From Methanobrevibacter wolinii SH (lineage in GTDB: Archaea; Methanobacteriota; Methanobacteria; Methanobacteriales; Methanobacteriaceae): a stretch of DNA of 64,000 bases. Numbering within the stretch: position 1 is the stretch's first letter; each line of letters begins with the position of its first letter. The stretch spans positions 1 to 64,000 of the forward strand of contig NZ_JHWX01000007.1 of the NCBI RefSeq assembly GCF_000621965.1. The letters are read 5' to 3'. Shown in pieces: positions 28,575-39,156 of the stretch. Both the position numbers and the translations under genes were made by a program. The notes below the pieces were generated by a model. That model searched no databases. It saw only the letters and a program-made list of their open reading frames with translations, and was not told the DNA's origin.

Positions 28575-29720
28575 TTATCTTTTTCTACCTTTATATACAG
28601 CTACACCACCAACAGCAATAGCACCAATTAAAGCAACAATAGGTAAAGCTGTATTTTTCATTCCAGTAGTAGTTGAATTATTAGTATTGTTATTATTAGG
28701 TGTTGAATTATTAACAGTTGAATTGTTAAGAGGATTTATATTTGAACTAGGTACATTTGAACCTGATGAGAATAATGAACCTAAACCAGAACCACCACCA
28801 ACACTAGAATTTAAAGCAGAACTACTTCCAGTTCCAGGAATATCTGTATTTAATGAAGGACCTCCTGCACTTGCAGGGTTACCATATATGGTATCACCCA
28901 TATATTGTAATAAAGCACCATAACCATTTAATTTATCATTAAATCCAGTAATCATTGCACTTGTTGGAACATTACCTTTTGAAGCAGCATATACTCCAGC
29001 AGGAGTAACACCAATAACTTTACCATCTTTCCAATAAATTTCTAAAGTACCATAATCATGACCTAACAAAGCAGCATAAGGACTAGTATTAACTCTTGTA
29101 ACCCTATCATATGGTTTTACAAATGTAGAATTACTAGATGAATTAACTGTAGAATTACTAGATTGATTGACTGTTGAATTACTATTAGTTGAATTATTAG
29201 TATTATTAACAGAATAAAGAGATTTACCATGCAAATAACTAGAATATTGATTTAATTGAGTGTTATAATTAGTAATCATATCACTTGTTGAAACATTACC
29301 ATTTTTCTTATTAAATGTGCCTTCAGGAGTAACACCAATAACTTTACCATCTTTCCAATATACTTCAAGATTTCCTAAATCTTTACCAACAACAGAAGCA
29401 TAAGGAGTAAAATTAATTAAAGTAACACTATCATATGGATATGATAATGAACTATCACCAAATAAATCAAAATCATTACTTGATAATGATAAAAGATTAT
29501 TTAAATCGAAACTATTATCAGAACCATAATCTTGAGAATTATCTGAAAATGAATCATCAGAACTTGAAAAATCAAACAATCCATTTAAATCAAAATCATC
29601 AGAATTAGATAATAAAGAAGAATTATTATCATCAAAACTATTTGATGCAGAGACTGCAGAAATTCCAACTAATGTAATTAAAATTAATGAAATACATATT
29701 AAAGTTTTTGAGTTTTTCAT
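28575..29720 (-). CDS. Secreted, C-terminally anchored protein with two repeats
   Basis: 381 residues. An N-terminal signal peptide (KTLICISLILITLVGISAVSA) is followed by a Ser/Asp/Asn-rich stretch (about 27-94), a first globular repeat (about 95-163), a Ser/Asn/Thr linker, a second repeat (about 203-272), a Gly/Ser/Asn linker, and a final membrane helix (ALPIVALIGAIAVGGVAVY) with a basic tail GRKR. The repeats share YWKDGKVIGVTP-G and a GNV-TS-MIT--N--LN-Y pattern. I do not recognise the domain. The layout says it is exported and held at the outer face of the membrane. GGAG precedes the ATG. It lies next to the adhesin and IS in an accessory surface region. Confidence 0.8.
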   Translation of the reverse strand: MKNSKTLICISLILITLVGISAVSASNSFDDNNSSLLSNSDDFDLNGLFDFSSSDDSFSDNSQDYGSDNSFDLNNLLSLSSNDFDLFGDSSLSYPYDSVTLINFTPYASVVGKDLGNLEVYWKDGKVIGVTPEGTFNKKNGNVSTSDMITNYNTQLNQYSSYLHGKSLYSVNNTNNSTNSNSTVNQSSNSTVNSSSNSTFVKPYDRVTRVNTSPYAALLGHDYGTLEIYWKDGKVIGVTPAGVYAASKGNVPTSAMITGFNDKLNGYGALLQYMGDTIYGNPASAGGPSLNTDIPGTGSSSALNSSVGGGSGLGSLFSSGSNVPSSNINPLNNSTVNNSTPNNNNTNNSTTTGMKNTALPIVALIGAIAVGGVAVYKGRKR

Positions 29721-29998
29721 AGAAATTTCTCCTTTATATTAATAATATTAGATAGTTTATAATTTTATATAATGTTTACTAAAAATTTTCATACATAAAT
29801 CAAAAATAATCCAAAAATTATAGTTAATAATCAATTTAAACCATTAAAATTACACAAATATGAAAAAATGTTTAAAAAATCAATAAAAACAATGTTTGAA
29901 AATTTAAAAAAGAATTAAATAATACAATTAAATTAAAATAAATTAAAATAAATAAAGATTAATAAAAATTCAAAATAAAAAGAAACAGAAGAAATAAA
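29721..29998. promoter_or_regulatory. Divergent promoter region
   Basis: This 278-bp spacer separates the leftward surface protein gene from the rightward cyclo-ligase gene, so it must contain both promoters. TATA-like candidates are AATTTTATATAATG near 29760 on the minus side and several AATTAAAATAA runs on the plus side, none decisive. Confidence 0.4.
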
Positions 29999-30007
29999 GT
30001 GTTAAAA

Positions 30008-30625
30008 ATGAACATAGTCGAAAATAAAGAAATATTAAGAAATAAAATTTGGAAAAAATTATATGAAAAAGACTTATCTTTAAGAAAAAATGGGGATTAT
30101 GGAAAAATTCCAGATTTCAAAGGAAAAACCAAAGCAGCCAAACTACTTAGAAACACTGATGAATGGAAAAATGCCAAAACAATATTCTGTAGCCCAGATT
30201 CAGCACAAATTCCAGTTCGTAAATTTGCACTTGAAGATAATAAGAATCTTATAATGGCTAGTCCTAATTTAACAAAAGGTTATATATTTTTAGATGGAAA
30301 AAATATTAAAAATACTAATGAAGCTGCAGATAAAGAAAATGCATTTAAATATCAAACTAAAATTAAAAGTTATCCTAAAATAGATTTAGTTATTGAAGGA
30401 TCTGTTGCAGTGGATAAAAAAGGCCATAGAATAGGAAAAGGTAAAGGTTATGGAGATAGAGAAATTTGTGACTTATATGAAAAATCATTAATAAATTCAA
30501 AAACCCCAATAATTACAACAATACATAATTTACAATTAGTTAGTTACATACCTATAGAAGATCATGATATGAAAATAAATATGATTGTTACAAATGATAC
30601 AATACTTAAAATAAGAACCACTTAA
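30008..30625 (+). CDS. 5-formyltetrahydrofolate cyclo-ligase family protein
   Basis: 205 residues. Family signatures are the ATP-binding C-terminal GHRIGKGKGYGDREICDLY, the middle PKIDLVIEGSVAVDKKG, and the N-terminal basic helix RNKIWKKLYEKDL. In bacteria and eukaryotes the enzyme converts 5-formyl-THF to methenyl-THF. Methanogens use tetrahydromethanopterin, so the substrate here is uncertain. I favour the ATG at 30008 over the GTG at 29999. It is the only plus-strand gene between 2.4 and 36 kb and is convergent with lonB. Confidence 0.85.
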   Translation: MNIVENKEILRNKIWKKLYEKDLSLRKNGDYGKIPDFKGKTKAAKLLRNTDEWKNAKTIFCSPDSAQIPVRKFALEDNKNLIMASPNLTKGYIFLDGKNIKNTNEAADKENAFKYQTKIKSYPKIDLVIEGSVAVDKKGHRIGKGKGYGDREICDLYEKSLINSKTPIITTIHNLQLVSYIPIEDHDMKINMIVTNDTILKIRTT

Positions 30626-30750
30626 TCCCTATTTAAATATAAAAAATCAATAACAAAATTTAACAAATCATAAAAATACTTAAACAAAAAATAAACTAAA
30701 GAGAATAATTAAAATGAAAAATTAGAAAAAATAGAATATAAAAATTCTAT

Positions 30751-32871
30751 TTAATGTAATTGTGGGGAGTTTATAGATAATGATTCAGAAACAGAGTCTG
30801 AAACAGATTCTCTTATTTTTTTAATTTTTGACATGAGTTTTTCTTTTCTACTACCATTTAAGAGAATATTATCAAGAACATCATCAATAGTTTCAACAGG
30901 AATAATTTCAATCATGTCTTTATATTTATCTTCAATCATGACATCTCCCATGTTAGATTTAGGAATAAGAACTTTTTTAATTCCTGCTTCAGCCGCTGCT
31001 TCAATTTTACCAGTTGCTCCACCAATAGGCATCACATCTCCACGAACAGTTAGTGAACCTGTAAGTGCCATTGATTGATCTATAGGGATTCCTTCTACAG
31101 CAGATATTACAGCTGCAGTGATAGATACACTTGCAGAATCTCCTTCAACACCATCATAACTTTGTAAGAATTGAACATGAATATCATAGTTAGATATATC
31201 TTTCTGAGTGTATTTTTTAATAATAGCAGAAACGTTTTGTACTGAATCTTGTGCAATTTCCCCAAGTTTTCCAGTCACAATAATTTTTCCTTCATTTTTA
31301 CTGCTTGCAGGAGCCATTTGTGCTGCTATAGGCATGACAATTCCGCTTCTATCACCAATAATAGCTAAACCATTAACTACACCAATTTTTCCACCAGTGG
31401 AATTAATCATACTATACTCTTTTCTCATTTGAATAGACATATCCGCCATTTGTTCTTCAAGAGTTCTAGCATATTTTTTAGCTTTAAGAACATGTTCTTC
31501 ACTTACTTTTTTAGCTCCTTCTTCTTTAGCAACGTCTCCAGAAGATCTTACAAGACCACCTAAATCCCTAAGTTTTAAAGTGAGCGCATTTTTCTTACCT
31601 GCTCTACGTTTAGCTTCAAGAATAATTTGATCTATTGCACTAGTATCAAATGGTGGAATTCTACCATCATTTTTAACTTCTTGAGCTACAAACCTTGCAA
31701 GTTTTTTCCTATTCTCAGGAGTATCATCCATAGTATCTTTCATGAAGATTTCATAACCATATCCTCTAATTCTTGAACGTAATGCAATATGCATTCCTTC
31801 AAGTACTTTAATATTACCAGAAGCTACAAGAACAAAATCACATGGTACAGCTTGTGAACGAACCATAGCACCACTACTATTTTCACTTTGTCCTGTGATT
31901 GAATATTTATTTTCTTGCATTGCAGATAAAAGCTCTTGTTGAGTTTTCATACTCATTGTACCAATTTCATCAATGTATAAAACTCCTTTATTAGCTTTAT
32001 GAATCATACCTGCTTCTACACGTTCATGTGCTGGAGTTCCAAGACCACCAGATTGATATGGATCATGTCTTACATCACCAAGAAGTGCACCTGCATGAGC
32101 ACCAGTTGCATCAAAAAATGGTGCAAATCTTCTATTAGCATTATTAACAAGTAATTTTGGACTTGAATTATGATTTTTAGGTTTGATTTGAAGTGCAATT
32201 AAAAATATAAATGCAGCAGCAATAATAGCCTCAAGAATTGCGTTATAGAAGAATCCAAGTGCAATAATAACAGCTACAACAACCATCATAATTAATGATT
32301 TTTTCTGTTCATAAATACTTGAAGAAGTTTTAGTACTTTTTACAATTTTAATACCCTCTCCAGCAGGAACAGTCCTAATAAGAGGATTATTTTGATCTTC
32401 CATATTCGGATATACCAATACATCTTCTAAAACTTCAGGAGGTAAAAGCTCAGACATTCCTTTAGCGAGCATAGATTTACCTACACCTGGATCACCAATT
32501 AATAAAACATTTCTTCTTTGTTTTGCAGCTTTTTTAATTGTTTCAACTGCTTCTTCGTGTCCAATTACTTGATCAATTAAAAGTGGTGGAATTTCAATAT
32601 CATCAGAACTTGAAATTGATTCATAATTAATCATTGGATCAATGTGACCTTCTTTAATAAGTTTTGCTGTTTTTTCCTCTTCAGTTTTTTCTTTTTTAAT
32701 AGGTTCTTCTATTTTTACAGGTTCTTCTTTGTTTTGAGGTCCTAAAACAGTATCCTCATTTTCTTTCTCATTTACAGAAACATCACTATTTGTGGACATA
32801 TCATTTGTGTTTTTTAATGATGATTTTGTAACTTGATTTTCTTCATTAGATGAATTATCTTCTAAATCCAT
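30751..32871 (-). CDS. lonB: Membrane-bound ATP-dependent protease LonB
   Basis: 706 residues. Archaeal LonB is the membrane-anchored AAA+ protease that degrades unfolded proteins and controls membrane lipid enzymes. The N-terminal roughly 90 residues are a charged Glu/Asn-rich tail. The Walker A motif is GDPGVGKS (126-133), two membrane helices are inserted at about 193-229, Walker B is VLYIDEIG (297-304), and the C-terminal protease has the Ser-Lys dyad at Ser579 (EGDSAS) and Lys622 ([11 protein letters not shown]). GAGGT precedes the ATG. The long acidic tail before the AAA+ domain is longer than in many LonB proteins. Confidence 0.97.
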   Translation of the reverse strand: MDLEDNSSNEENQVTKSSLKNTNDMSTNSDVSVNEKENEDTVLGPQNKEEPVKIEEPIKKEKTEEEKTAKLIKEGHIDPMINYESISSSDDIEIPPLLIDQVIGHEEAVETIKKAAKQRRNVLLIGDPGVGKSMLAKGMSELLPPEVLEDVLVYPNMEDQNNPLIRTVPAGEGIKIVKSTKTSSSIYEQKKSLIMMVVVAVIIALGFFYNAILEAIIAAAFIFLIALQIKPKNHNSSPKLLVNNANRRFAPFFDATGAHAGALLGDVRHDPYQSGGLGTPAHERVEAGMIHKANKGVLYIDEIGTMSMKTQQELLSAMQENKYSITGQSENSSGAMVRSQAVPCDFVLVASGNIKVLEGMHIALRSRIRGYGYEIFMKDTMDDTPENRKKLARFVAQEVKNDGRIPPFDTSAIDQIILEAKRRAGKKNALTLKLRDLGGLVRSSGDVAKEEGAKKVSEEHVLKAKKYARTLEEQMADMSIQMRKEYSMINSTGGKIGVVNGLAIIGDRSGIVMPIAAQMAPASSKNEGKIIVTGKLGEIAQDSVQNVSAIIKKYTQKDISNYDIHVQFLQSYDGVEGDSASVSITAAVISAVEGIPIDQSMALTGSLTVRGDVMPIGGATGKIEAAAEAGIKKVLIPKSNMGDVMIEDKYKDMIEIIPVETIDDVLDNILLNGSRKEKLMSKIKKIRESVSDSVSESLSINSPQLH

Positions 32872-33394
32872 ATAAAAAACCTCATAAATATTTGTGAATA
32901 ATAACTATAACTTAAGTTAAATAAATAACCATTTAATATAATTATAAATTTTATTTTTTCAATAATTATAAATCTCTTATATAAAGTATTCTTATCTTAT
33001 TAATAAATCTTACCATTTATATAATAAACATTAAATTAAATTAATAATGGATTAATATTTAAAAGTAATAATTTAATAATAGATACTTAAAATTTATAAC
33101 TTGAGTATAATACCTATACATTACATATATACATTTTATAATTATATTTCGTTTTATATAAAAAGATTATGTTTAGTAAATAAAAGTTATTAAATTATTT
33201 ACTTAAAATTAATACAATAAATTATATTTTAAAAACTTTTAAAATTATTAAAATCATAAAATCAAAAGATTTTCTATTTAAAAGTATTATTTATATTAAA
33301 TTAGACAATTAAGTAAAGTTAATAATATAATTATTTTAAACATTAAAAAAAAGTTAAAAAAATATAAAATTTAATATTATATATTACTATTTTT
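32872..33394. other. AT-rich spacer, no gene seen
   Basis: A 523-bp gap upstream of lonB. It has candidate TATA boxes (for example TATATAAATGG near 33010 on the minus strand) but no ORF or recognisable repeat. Confidence 0.5.
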
Positions 33395-33652
33395 TTATTT
33401 ACTTAATCTCCTAATTCTTTTACGATTATGTGGATCTTCATTTAATATATCTGAAATAAAATCATTATTATTTTTACTTAAACTTTTATCATTGCTTTCT
33501 TCAGTATGAATGATTTCTTCTGTTTCTATATTAAAATGTATTTCATTATTTGTGAGATTAGTATTATACTCCCCATATATCGGACTAATTAGGAATAATA
33601 AACTTAATACTAAAATTGAAATAGAATTAATTTTATATTTATATCTTAACAT
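33395..33652 (-). CDS. Small secreted protein, unknown function
   Basis: About 85 residues from the ATG at 33652, which follows GTGAG. The N-terminal part LRYKYKINSISILVLSLLFL then ISPIYG is a good signal peptide with predicted cleavage after YG. The mature part is only about 60 residues, acidic in its middle and ending in a very basic RKRIRRLSK. No family recognised. The codon pattern and signal peptide make it likely to be real. Confidence 0.5.
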   Translation of the reverse strand: MLRYKYKINSISILVLSLLFLISPIYGEYNTNLTNNEIHFNIETEEIIHTEESNDKSLSKNNNDFISDILNEDPHNRKRIRRLSK

Positions 33653-33661
33653 CTTACTCAC

Positions 33662-34304
33662 AATTAATAATATGATATTAACTGTATATAAATATATCTT
33701 TTTATCTAAAAAATTTTTAGATATTTTTTAAAATACTATATAAAATAAGAAACTTTTAAATTTTTATTATAATTATGTTTAAAATAAAATTTAAATTTAT
33801 TTTTAAAATCTTTATTTTAATCTAAAACAATTTTTTAAAAGTTCAATTATTTTAAAAAATTATCATATGTGATGTTATTCTATTATAATATATTTAAACT
33901 AGAAATAGCTAATTTTAATTCATGTATACTTTTATAAAAAAATATTTTTATATAGAATTTTCTTAAAAATCATTATAATTTTTTAAAAGATTTTTAAATT
34001 TGATTTTTAATTATTAAATACTGTTTAAATCTTTAAAAAAAATAGAGTCAAAAAGAGAAAATTATAAAAAATTAGAATTTTAATATCAAAAAATTAAATA
34101 TTTTTCAAACTTTATAAAAATTATTTAAAATATTAGAATCACTTAACTTAATTAGATTTTATTTTAAACTAAAAACTATAATTTAAAACCCAAAAAACTC
34201 TAATTAAAACTTATTTTAAACTAAAAACTATAATTTAAAACCAATAATTTAAATAAAATAAATTCTATCCTATAAATGATTCCAAAATTATTAAACTAAG
34301 TGTT
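33662..34304. other. AT-rich spacer with a direct repeat
   Basis: No gene seen in 643 bp. Two copies of a 32-bp sequence containing TTATTTTAAACTAAAAACTA and TAATTTAAAACC lie near 34149 and 34210, just downstream of cobQ. A reading frame on the plus strand around 33510-33731 is antisense to the small secreted gene and is not credible. Confidence 0.6.
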
Positions 34305-35876
34305 TTAATCTTCACCAAAGATAAGTTTATCAATATAATCCATATCTACATTATCTTCAATAAGTTTTGCAAGTTGTTCTATTGCATTATCAATACTATC
34401 TTCATAAGGATCTTTACTTCCATCATCAAGTTTAATTCCTTTTTTCTTACGTAAATAATTTAAAAAGTTTTTACGTACTGAGTAGTTATGGAATATTCCA
34501 TGCATATATGTTCCAAAACATAATCCTTGCCCTGTAGCACCATCAAAAGGACTATCATAATCATTACCTACCCCTTCTTTAACAATAAATAATGGAAATG
34601 TAGTATCAATACTTGGATTAATTAATTTTGTTGTACCTTCATGTTGCTCATAACCTGTGATTTCTGTGTTTTCAAGGTCTTTAAATAAAACTTTAGCAAG
34701 TCCACATAAATAATCATTATCTGGAATAATTGCTTTAGTTTGACAAGCTGCTTTAATTGTATGTGTAAATTCTGTTTTTATATTTAAAAGTCCTAAACAT
34801 TTTACATTTTTAAGATTTGATTCTTTCATATGTTCATCAGTAATTTCATTACCAAGTATTTGATAACCACCACAAATACCTATTACAGGTATCTTATCTG
34901 AAAGCTCTATAATTTTACTTGCAAATCCACTATCCATTAATTCTTTTGCATCTCCTGTTGATGAACGTGTACCTGGAATAATAATTGCATCAACATCATC
35001 AAGTAATGTAGGTGAATCAGTTAATTCTATCATTTTTAAACCAACATCAGGTTCTACTTCAAATGGATCAATATCTGTGAAATTAGCTATCTTTGGAAGT
35101 TTAATAACAGCAATATTAATATCTTTTTCACTTTCAACAAAATTATGTTCTCTTAATGATTGGGAATCTTCTTCAGGAATTTTTAATGTTTTATCATAAG
35201 GAACAACTCCAAGAATTGGTACATTAATAATTTTTTCTATTTTATCAATTCCTGGTTTTAATATATCAATATTTCCACTGAACTTGTTTATAATAACTGC
35301 TTTCATTCTTGCAAGGTCCCTATCATCAAGAAGTACAAAAGTACCTGCAATTGCAGCAAATACTCCTCCACGATCTATATCTGCAACAAGAATAACATTT
35401 GCATCTGCCATATGTGCAACTTCCATATTTGCAATGTCTTCTTTTCTCATATTTATTTCTGAAGGTGAACCTGCTCCTTCAATAAATAGTATATCATTTT
35501 CTGCTGCAAGCTTATCATATGATTCATGTATTGCTTTAACTGCTGTATCATGATACTTATGTTGATAATAATAAAAATCCATATCCCCAACTGCTTTTCC
35601 ATGTATAATAACTTGTGATTTAAAATCTCCTTTAGGTTTTAATAATATTGGATTCATATCTACAGTAGCTTCTTTTTTTGCAGCAAGTGCTTGTATATAC
35701 TGTGCAATTCCTATTTCCCCATTTTCACTAGTTGTATATGAATTTAATGACATGTTCTGTGATTTAAATGGTGCTACTTTATATCCTCTTTTCATATATA
35801 TTCTACATAATGCAGTTACAAAAAGACTTTTTCCTGCATTTGAAGAGGTTCCTTGAATCATTAATGCTTTAGTCAT
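34305..35876 (-). CDS. cobQ: Cobyric acid synthase
   Basis: 523 residues. It amidates the corrin side chains b, d, e and g with glutamine and ATP. The N-terminal synthetase domain opens ALMIQGTSSNAGKSLFVTAL (P-loop) and contains FKSQNMSLNSY and LFIEGAGSPSEINMR. The C-terminal glutaminase domain has the nucleophile in GICGGYQILG and the His in YMHGIFHN. Length is normal. It is a single gene, 261 bp from the divergent YczE-like gene, and joins cbiF as a corrinoid gene outside any cob cluster. Confidence 0.97.
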   Translation of the reverse strand: MTKALMIQGTSSNAGKSLFVTALCRIYMKRGYKVAPFKSQNMSLNSYTTSENGEIGIAQYIQALAAKKEATVDMNPILLKPKGDFKSQVIIHGKAVGDMDFYYYQHKYHDTAVKAIHESYDKLAAENDILFIEGAGSPSEINMRKEDIANMEVAHMADANVILVADIDRGGVFAAIAGTFVLLDDRDLARMKAVIINKFSGNIDILKPGIDKIEKIINVPILGVVPYDKTLKIPEEDSQSLREHNFVESEKDINIAVIKLPKIANFTDIDPFEVEPDVGLKMIELTDSPTLLDDVDAIIIPGTRSSTGDAKELMDSGFASKIIELSDKIPVIGICGGYQILGNEITDEHMKESNLKNVKCLGLLNIKTEFTHTIKAACQTKAIIPDNDYLCGLAKVLFKDLENTEITGYEQHEGTTKLINPSIDTTFPLFIVKEGVGNDYDSPFDGATGQGLCFGTYMHGIFHNYSVRKNFLNYLRKKKGIKLDDGSKDPYEDSIDNAIEQLAKLIEDNVDMDYIDKLIFGED

Positions 35877-36137
35877 AATTTTACCTATAATTAAATATTT
35901 TTTATGTTGAAATTAATGTCTAAGTTATTTTAAATAATATTAATTTTTTCAAATATAATTAAATAATTCCAACAAGATTATTATTAAACTAAACTTAATT
36001 TTTGATACTTATAATTTTTATATTTATTCAATTTAACTTTATATTTAAAATTTTAAAGATAGTTTAAATTTTTATAAATAATAAAAATTATTTAATAATT
36101 CTACTATTTAAATAAACTAAAAAATATAATATAATCT

Positions 36138-36797
36138 ATGAATAAAAAATTAAGAGACTATAAATTATATATTTTTTATATAATTTCATTGTTTATCTCT
36201 TCATTAGGAGTAGCATTTTCAGTAAAAGCAAGCCTTGGAACTTCACCTCTTGTAGCAATTCCAAATGTATTAAGTATAATATTTCCTATTATTAGTATTG
36301 GTACATACTCAATGATTTTTAATATAATTCTTATTTTATTTGAATTAATTATTTTAAAAAAGAAATTTCCAAAATTACAATATCTACAATTTTTTATTGC
36401 TATTATATATGGATACTTCATAGACATAGCATTATACTTAATAAAATGCTTAAATCCATATGACTATTTTACACAATGGATTTTCTGTATTGTAGGTGCA
36501 TTAGTTCTTGCTTTTGGAATTTATCTACAATTAAAATCTGCAGTAGTCTATTTACCAATTGATGGATTTGTATTATCCATTGCACATGTTAAAAATAGCA
36601 TATATTCAAAGATTAAACCATTTGTAGACATATCATTAATTATTATTGCAGTAATTATATCATTATATTATACTAATAATCTTGTTGGAGTAAGAGAAGG
36701 TACAATATTTGCAGCAATATTTGTAGGTCCACTTGTTGGATTTTATAAAAAATATTGTGATAATTTTATTAATAAACATTTTAAATTTTTAAAATAA
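36138..36797 (+). CDS. YczE/YyaS-like five-helix membrane protein
   Basis: 219 residues with about five membrane helices and a positively charged C-terminus. The N-terminal FISSLGVAFSVKASLGTSPL, followed by a Gly/Ser-rich turn, and YLPIDGFVLSIAHV in the middle match the YczE/YyaS/YitT-related membrane family, which has no firm function. It is divergent from cobQ. The 261-bp gap between them holds both promoters. Confidence 0.7.
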   Translation: MNKKLRDYKLYIFYIISLFISSLGVAFSVKASLGTSPLVAIPNVLSIIFPIISIGTYSMIFNIILILFELIILKKKFPKLQYLQFFIAIIYGYFIDIALYLIKCLNPYDYFTQWIFCIVGALVLAFGIYLQLKSAVVYLPIDGFVLSIAHVKNSIYSKIKPFVDISLIIIAVIISLYYTNNLVGVREGTIFAAIFVGPLVGFYKKYCDNFINKHFKFLK

Positions 36798-37075
36798 AAT
36801 AAAGTTTGTTAAATAAAATTAAATTTAAAACAACTAATAAAACCATTTAAGATAAATTTACCAATAAAATTAAATTTAAAATATAAACACACTAATAAAA
36901 CTATTTAAACATAGATAAAATAAGGTTTGTTAAGAGAATTTAAATTAAGAAATATATTCTCAACTAAAAAATAAAAAAATTTAATTTTTAAACAAAATAA
37001 CTTTAAAACAAGTTATAAAAAAGAGTATCTGCTTTTAGATGATAATTATTAAATAAAAATTAAAATTAAAAATAT
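36798..37075. repeat. Imperfect direct repeats in intergenic spacer
   Basis: AATAAAATTAAATTTAAAA followed by an ACTAATAAAAC-ATTTAA unit occurs twice (about 36810 and 36866). AATAAGGTTTGTTAAGAGAA near 36920 resembles the arms of the dispersed inverted-repeat family. Confidence 0.45.
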
Positions 37076-37627
37076 TTAATTTTCAAATTTAGATTTATCA
37101 AGAGTTTTAATAAGCTTAGCAGGATTACCTACCACAACACCATAATCTGGAACATCTTTTGTAACAACAGCACTTGCACCTACAACTGCATATTTACCAA
37201 TACAAACACCAGGCAAAATTGTAGCTCCTGCTCCAATCCATGCTCCTTTTTTAATTAAAATAGGTTTACATAATAAAATTGATCTATTATATAAATCATG
37301 ATTATTTGATAATAATTGCACATTTGATGCTAACATTACATTATCTTCAATAGTAATACCACCACGAGCCATTGCCAAACAACCACTGTTTATAAAAACA
37401 TTATTACCTAATTTTAGTTTATCTAAAGCTGCACCATTTAAAGGTGCTATAATTGTTGAATTTTCACCAATATTCCCTTCTAATATTTCATTTAATATTT
37501 TATGAGATTCTTCAGTATTAGGAATAATATTATTAAATTTAAATAATAATTTTCTAAGTTTTTCCATGTTTTTAGCATGATTTTCAGATGATTCTAATAA
37601 ATCTACTTTTAATTCTTCACACTCCAT
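37076..37627 (-). CDS. Hexapeptide-repeat O-acyltransferase (maltose acetyltransferase-like)
   Basis: 183 residues. A helical N-terminal Mac-like segment is followed by a left-handed beta-helix (IGENSTIIAPLNG through GAWIGAGATILPGVCIGKYAVVGASAVVTKDVPD), ending in VVVGNPAKLIKTL. The acetyl-CoA-binding features and catalytic His in NNHDLY fit LacA/Maa enzymes, which acetylate sugars. GGTGAT precedes the ATG. It is the last gene of a minus-strand cluster with an aldo/keto reductase, a paralogue at 39157, a flavodoxin and a TetR regulator. Confidence 0.85.
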   Translation of the reverse strand: MECEELKVDLLESSENHAKNMEKLRKLLFKFNNIIPNTEESHKILNEILEGNIGENSTIIAPLNGAALDKLKLGNNVFINSGCLAMARGGITIEDNVMLASNVQLLSNNHDLYNRSILLCKPILIKKGAWIGAGATILPGVCIGKYAVVGASAVVTKDVPDYGVVVGNPAKLIKTLDKSKFEN

Positions 37628-37847
37628 ATTATCACCATAATTTTATTAATAAACTTGTTTAAACTCCTTAATTTTTTAAAATTAACTTTATTAAATTTGA
37701 TTTAAAGTATTAATATTGTTTAAATCTTTATAAAAATAGAATTTCAACATACTTCTAGAAAAATAAAATATACCAATTTACTAAATTAGAAACAATAAAA
37801 TATACAAATTTAAAACTAAATTAAAATAAAAAAATAAGAGATAAAAT

Positions 37848-38981
37848 TTAATTTTCTTCATTTTCTTCAAAGACTTCAACTATTTTTTCCATTATTTTAG
37901 GTATTTTAATATTTTGTGGACATTGTTTTACACAATCACCACAAGCATCACAATCTGAAGCATTACCATATTCTGGATTTAATGAAAGTGTTCTATAGTA
38001 TCCTGTTGCTGAGAAATTTTTATCTTCAGGTAATCTGAAGTAATCATTATATGTTCTTAAATATTTTGGAATAGGTATATTATGGTCACATTCACCTACA
38101 CAATAATTACATCCAGTACAATCTACAACTACATCTTGATTAATTAAAGTTGCTGCTTGACCTAACATATAATATTCTTGGTTTGATAATGGTTTAAAAT
38201 TATCAAAAATATCAAGGTTTTCTTTTAATTGTTCCATATTACTTACACCAGAAAAAATAACTTTAGCATTGTCCAAACTTCCACAAAATCTTAATGCCCA
38301 TTCTGCAGGTGTTGAATCTTCTTTATAATCTTTAAACAAAGTTTTAACACTTGTTGGAATATTTAATAAATTCCCACCTTTAACTGGTTCCATAATAAAA
38401 ACATCTTTATTATAATCACAAACTAAATTATAACATTTTCTTGATTCAATTGTATTACTTTGCCAATCTAAATAATTAATTTGTAAAAGAACAAATTCAA
38501 TCTCTGGATATTTATCTAGTGCTAATTTTAGAAGCTTTGGTTTATCATGAAGAGAAATTCCAATATGTTTAATTTTTCCTTCTTTTTTCTTTTTAATAAT
38601 AAATTCAAAAGCTTTTAAATTAAAAGTAACTTTTTTAGTCCATGTTGAAAAGTTATGTAACATATAATAATCAAAATAATCTACTCCACATCGCTCTAAT
38701 TGTTCATTGAAAAATCTTTCAAGATCTTCTTCTTTTTCAAGTGAAAAAAGAGGCATTTTATCAGAGATTATTACATCTTCACGTGGATATCTTTTTAGAA
38801 CACATTCTCTAAAAGCAACTTCAGATAAACCATTATGATAAGGATAACCTGTATCAAAAAAATTATAACCTCGTTTAATATATTCATCAACCATTTCATT
38901 AACCTTATTATAATCAATACTTGCTAGATCATCATCATCTTTAAGTGGAAGCCTCATTAATCCAAATCCAAATTTTTTCAT
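37848..38981 (-). CDS. Aldo/keto reductase with C-terminal 4Fe-4S domain
   Basis: 377 residues. The N-terminal two thirds are an AKR barrel with Asp and Tyr of the active site in NFFDTGYPYHNG, Lys in DKMP, His in YYMLHNF, and cofactor contacts in PVKGGNL and FSGVSN. The C-terminal part holds ferredoxin-like cysteines, CTGCNYCVGECDHNI and CDACGDCVKQCPQNI. Such proteins are common in anaerobic gut microbes and may pass electrons from ferredoxin or flavodoxin to small carbonyls or other acceptors. The flavodoxin at 39948 is a plausible partner. Confidence 0.9.
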   Translation of the reverse strand: MKKFGFGLMRLPLKDDDDLASIDYNKVNEMVDEYIKRGYNFFDTGYPYHNGLSEVAFRECVLKRYPREDVIISDKMPLFSLEKEEDLERFFNEQLERCGVDYFDYYMLHNFSTWTKKVTFNLKAFEFIIKKKKEGKIKHIGISLHDKPKLLKLALDKYPEIEFVLLQINYLDWQSNTIESRKCYNLVCDYNKDVFIMEPVKGGNLLNIPTSVKTLFKDYKEDSTPAEWALRFCGSLDNAKVIFSGVSNMEQLKENLDIFDNFKPLSNQEYYMLGQAATLINQDVVVDCTGCNYCVGECDHNIPIPKYLRTYNDYFRLPEDKNFSATGYYRTLSLNPEYGNASDCDACGDCVKQCPQNIKIPKIMEKIVEVFEENEEN

Positions 38982-39156
38982 AATAATTTCCCCATTTATT
39001 TTAAATTATATACTTAAATTATAAACCTAAATAAAAAACAATAAGATATAAAAGATTAATTTAAAAAATCATCTTAGTTAAGAATTTAATCAAATTATAT
39101 CAATTAATATATTAAAAGAAATAATTTTAAATTTTAAGATTTCAAATATAAAATAC

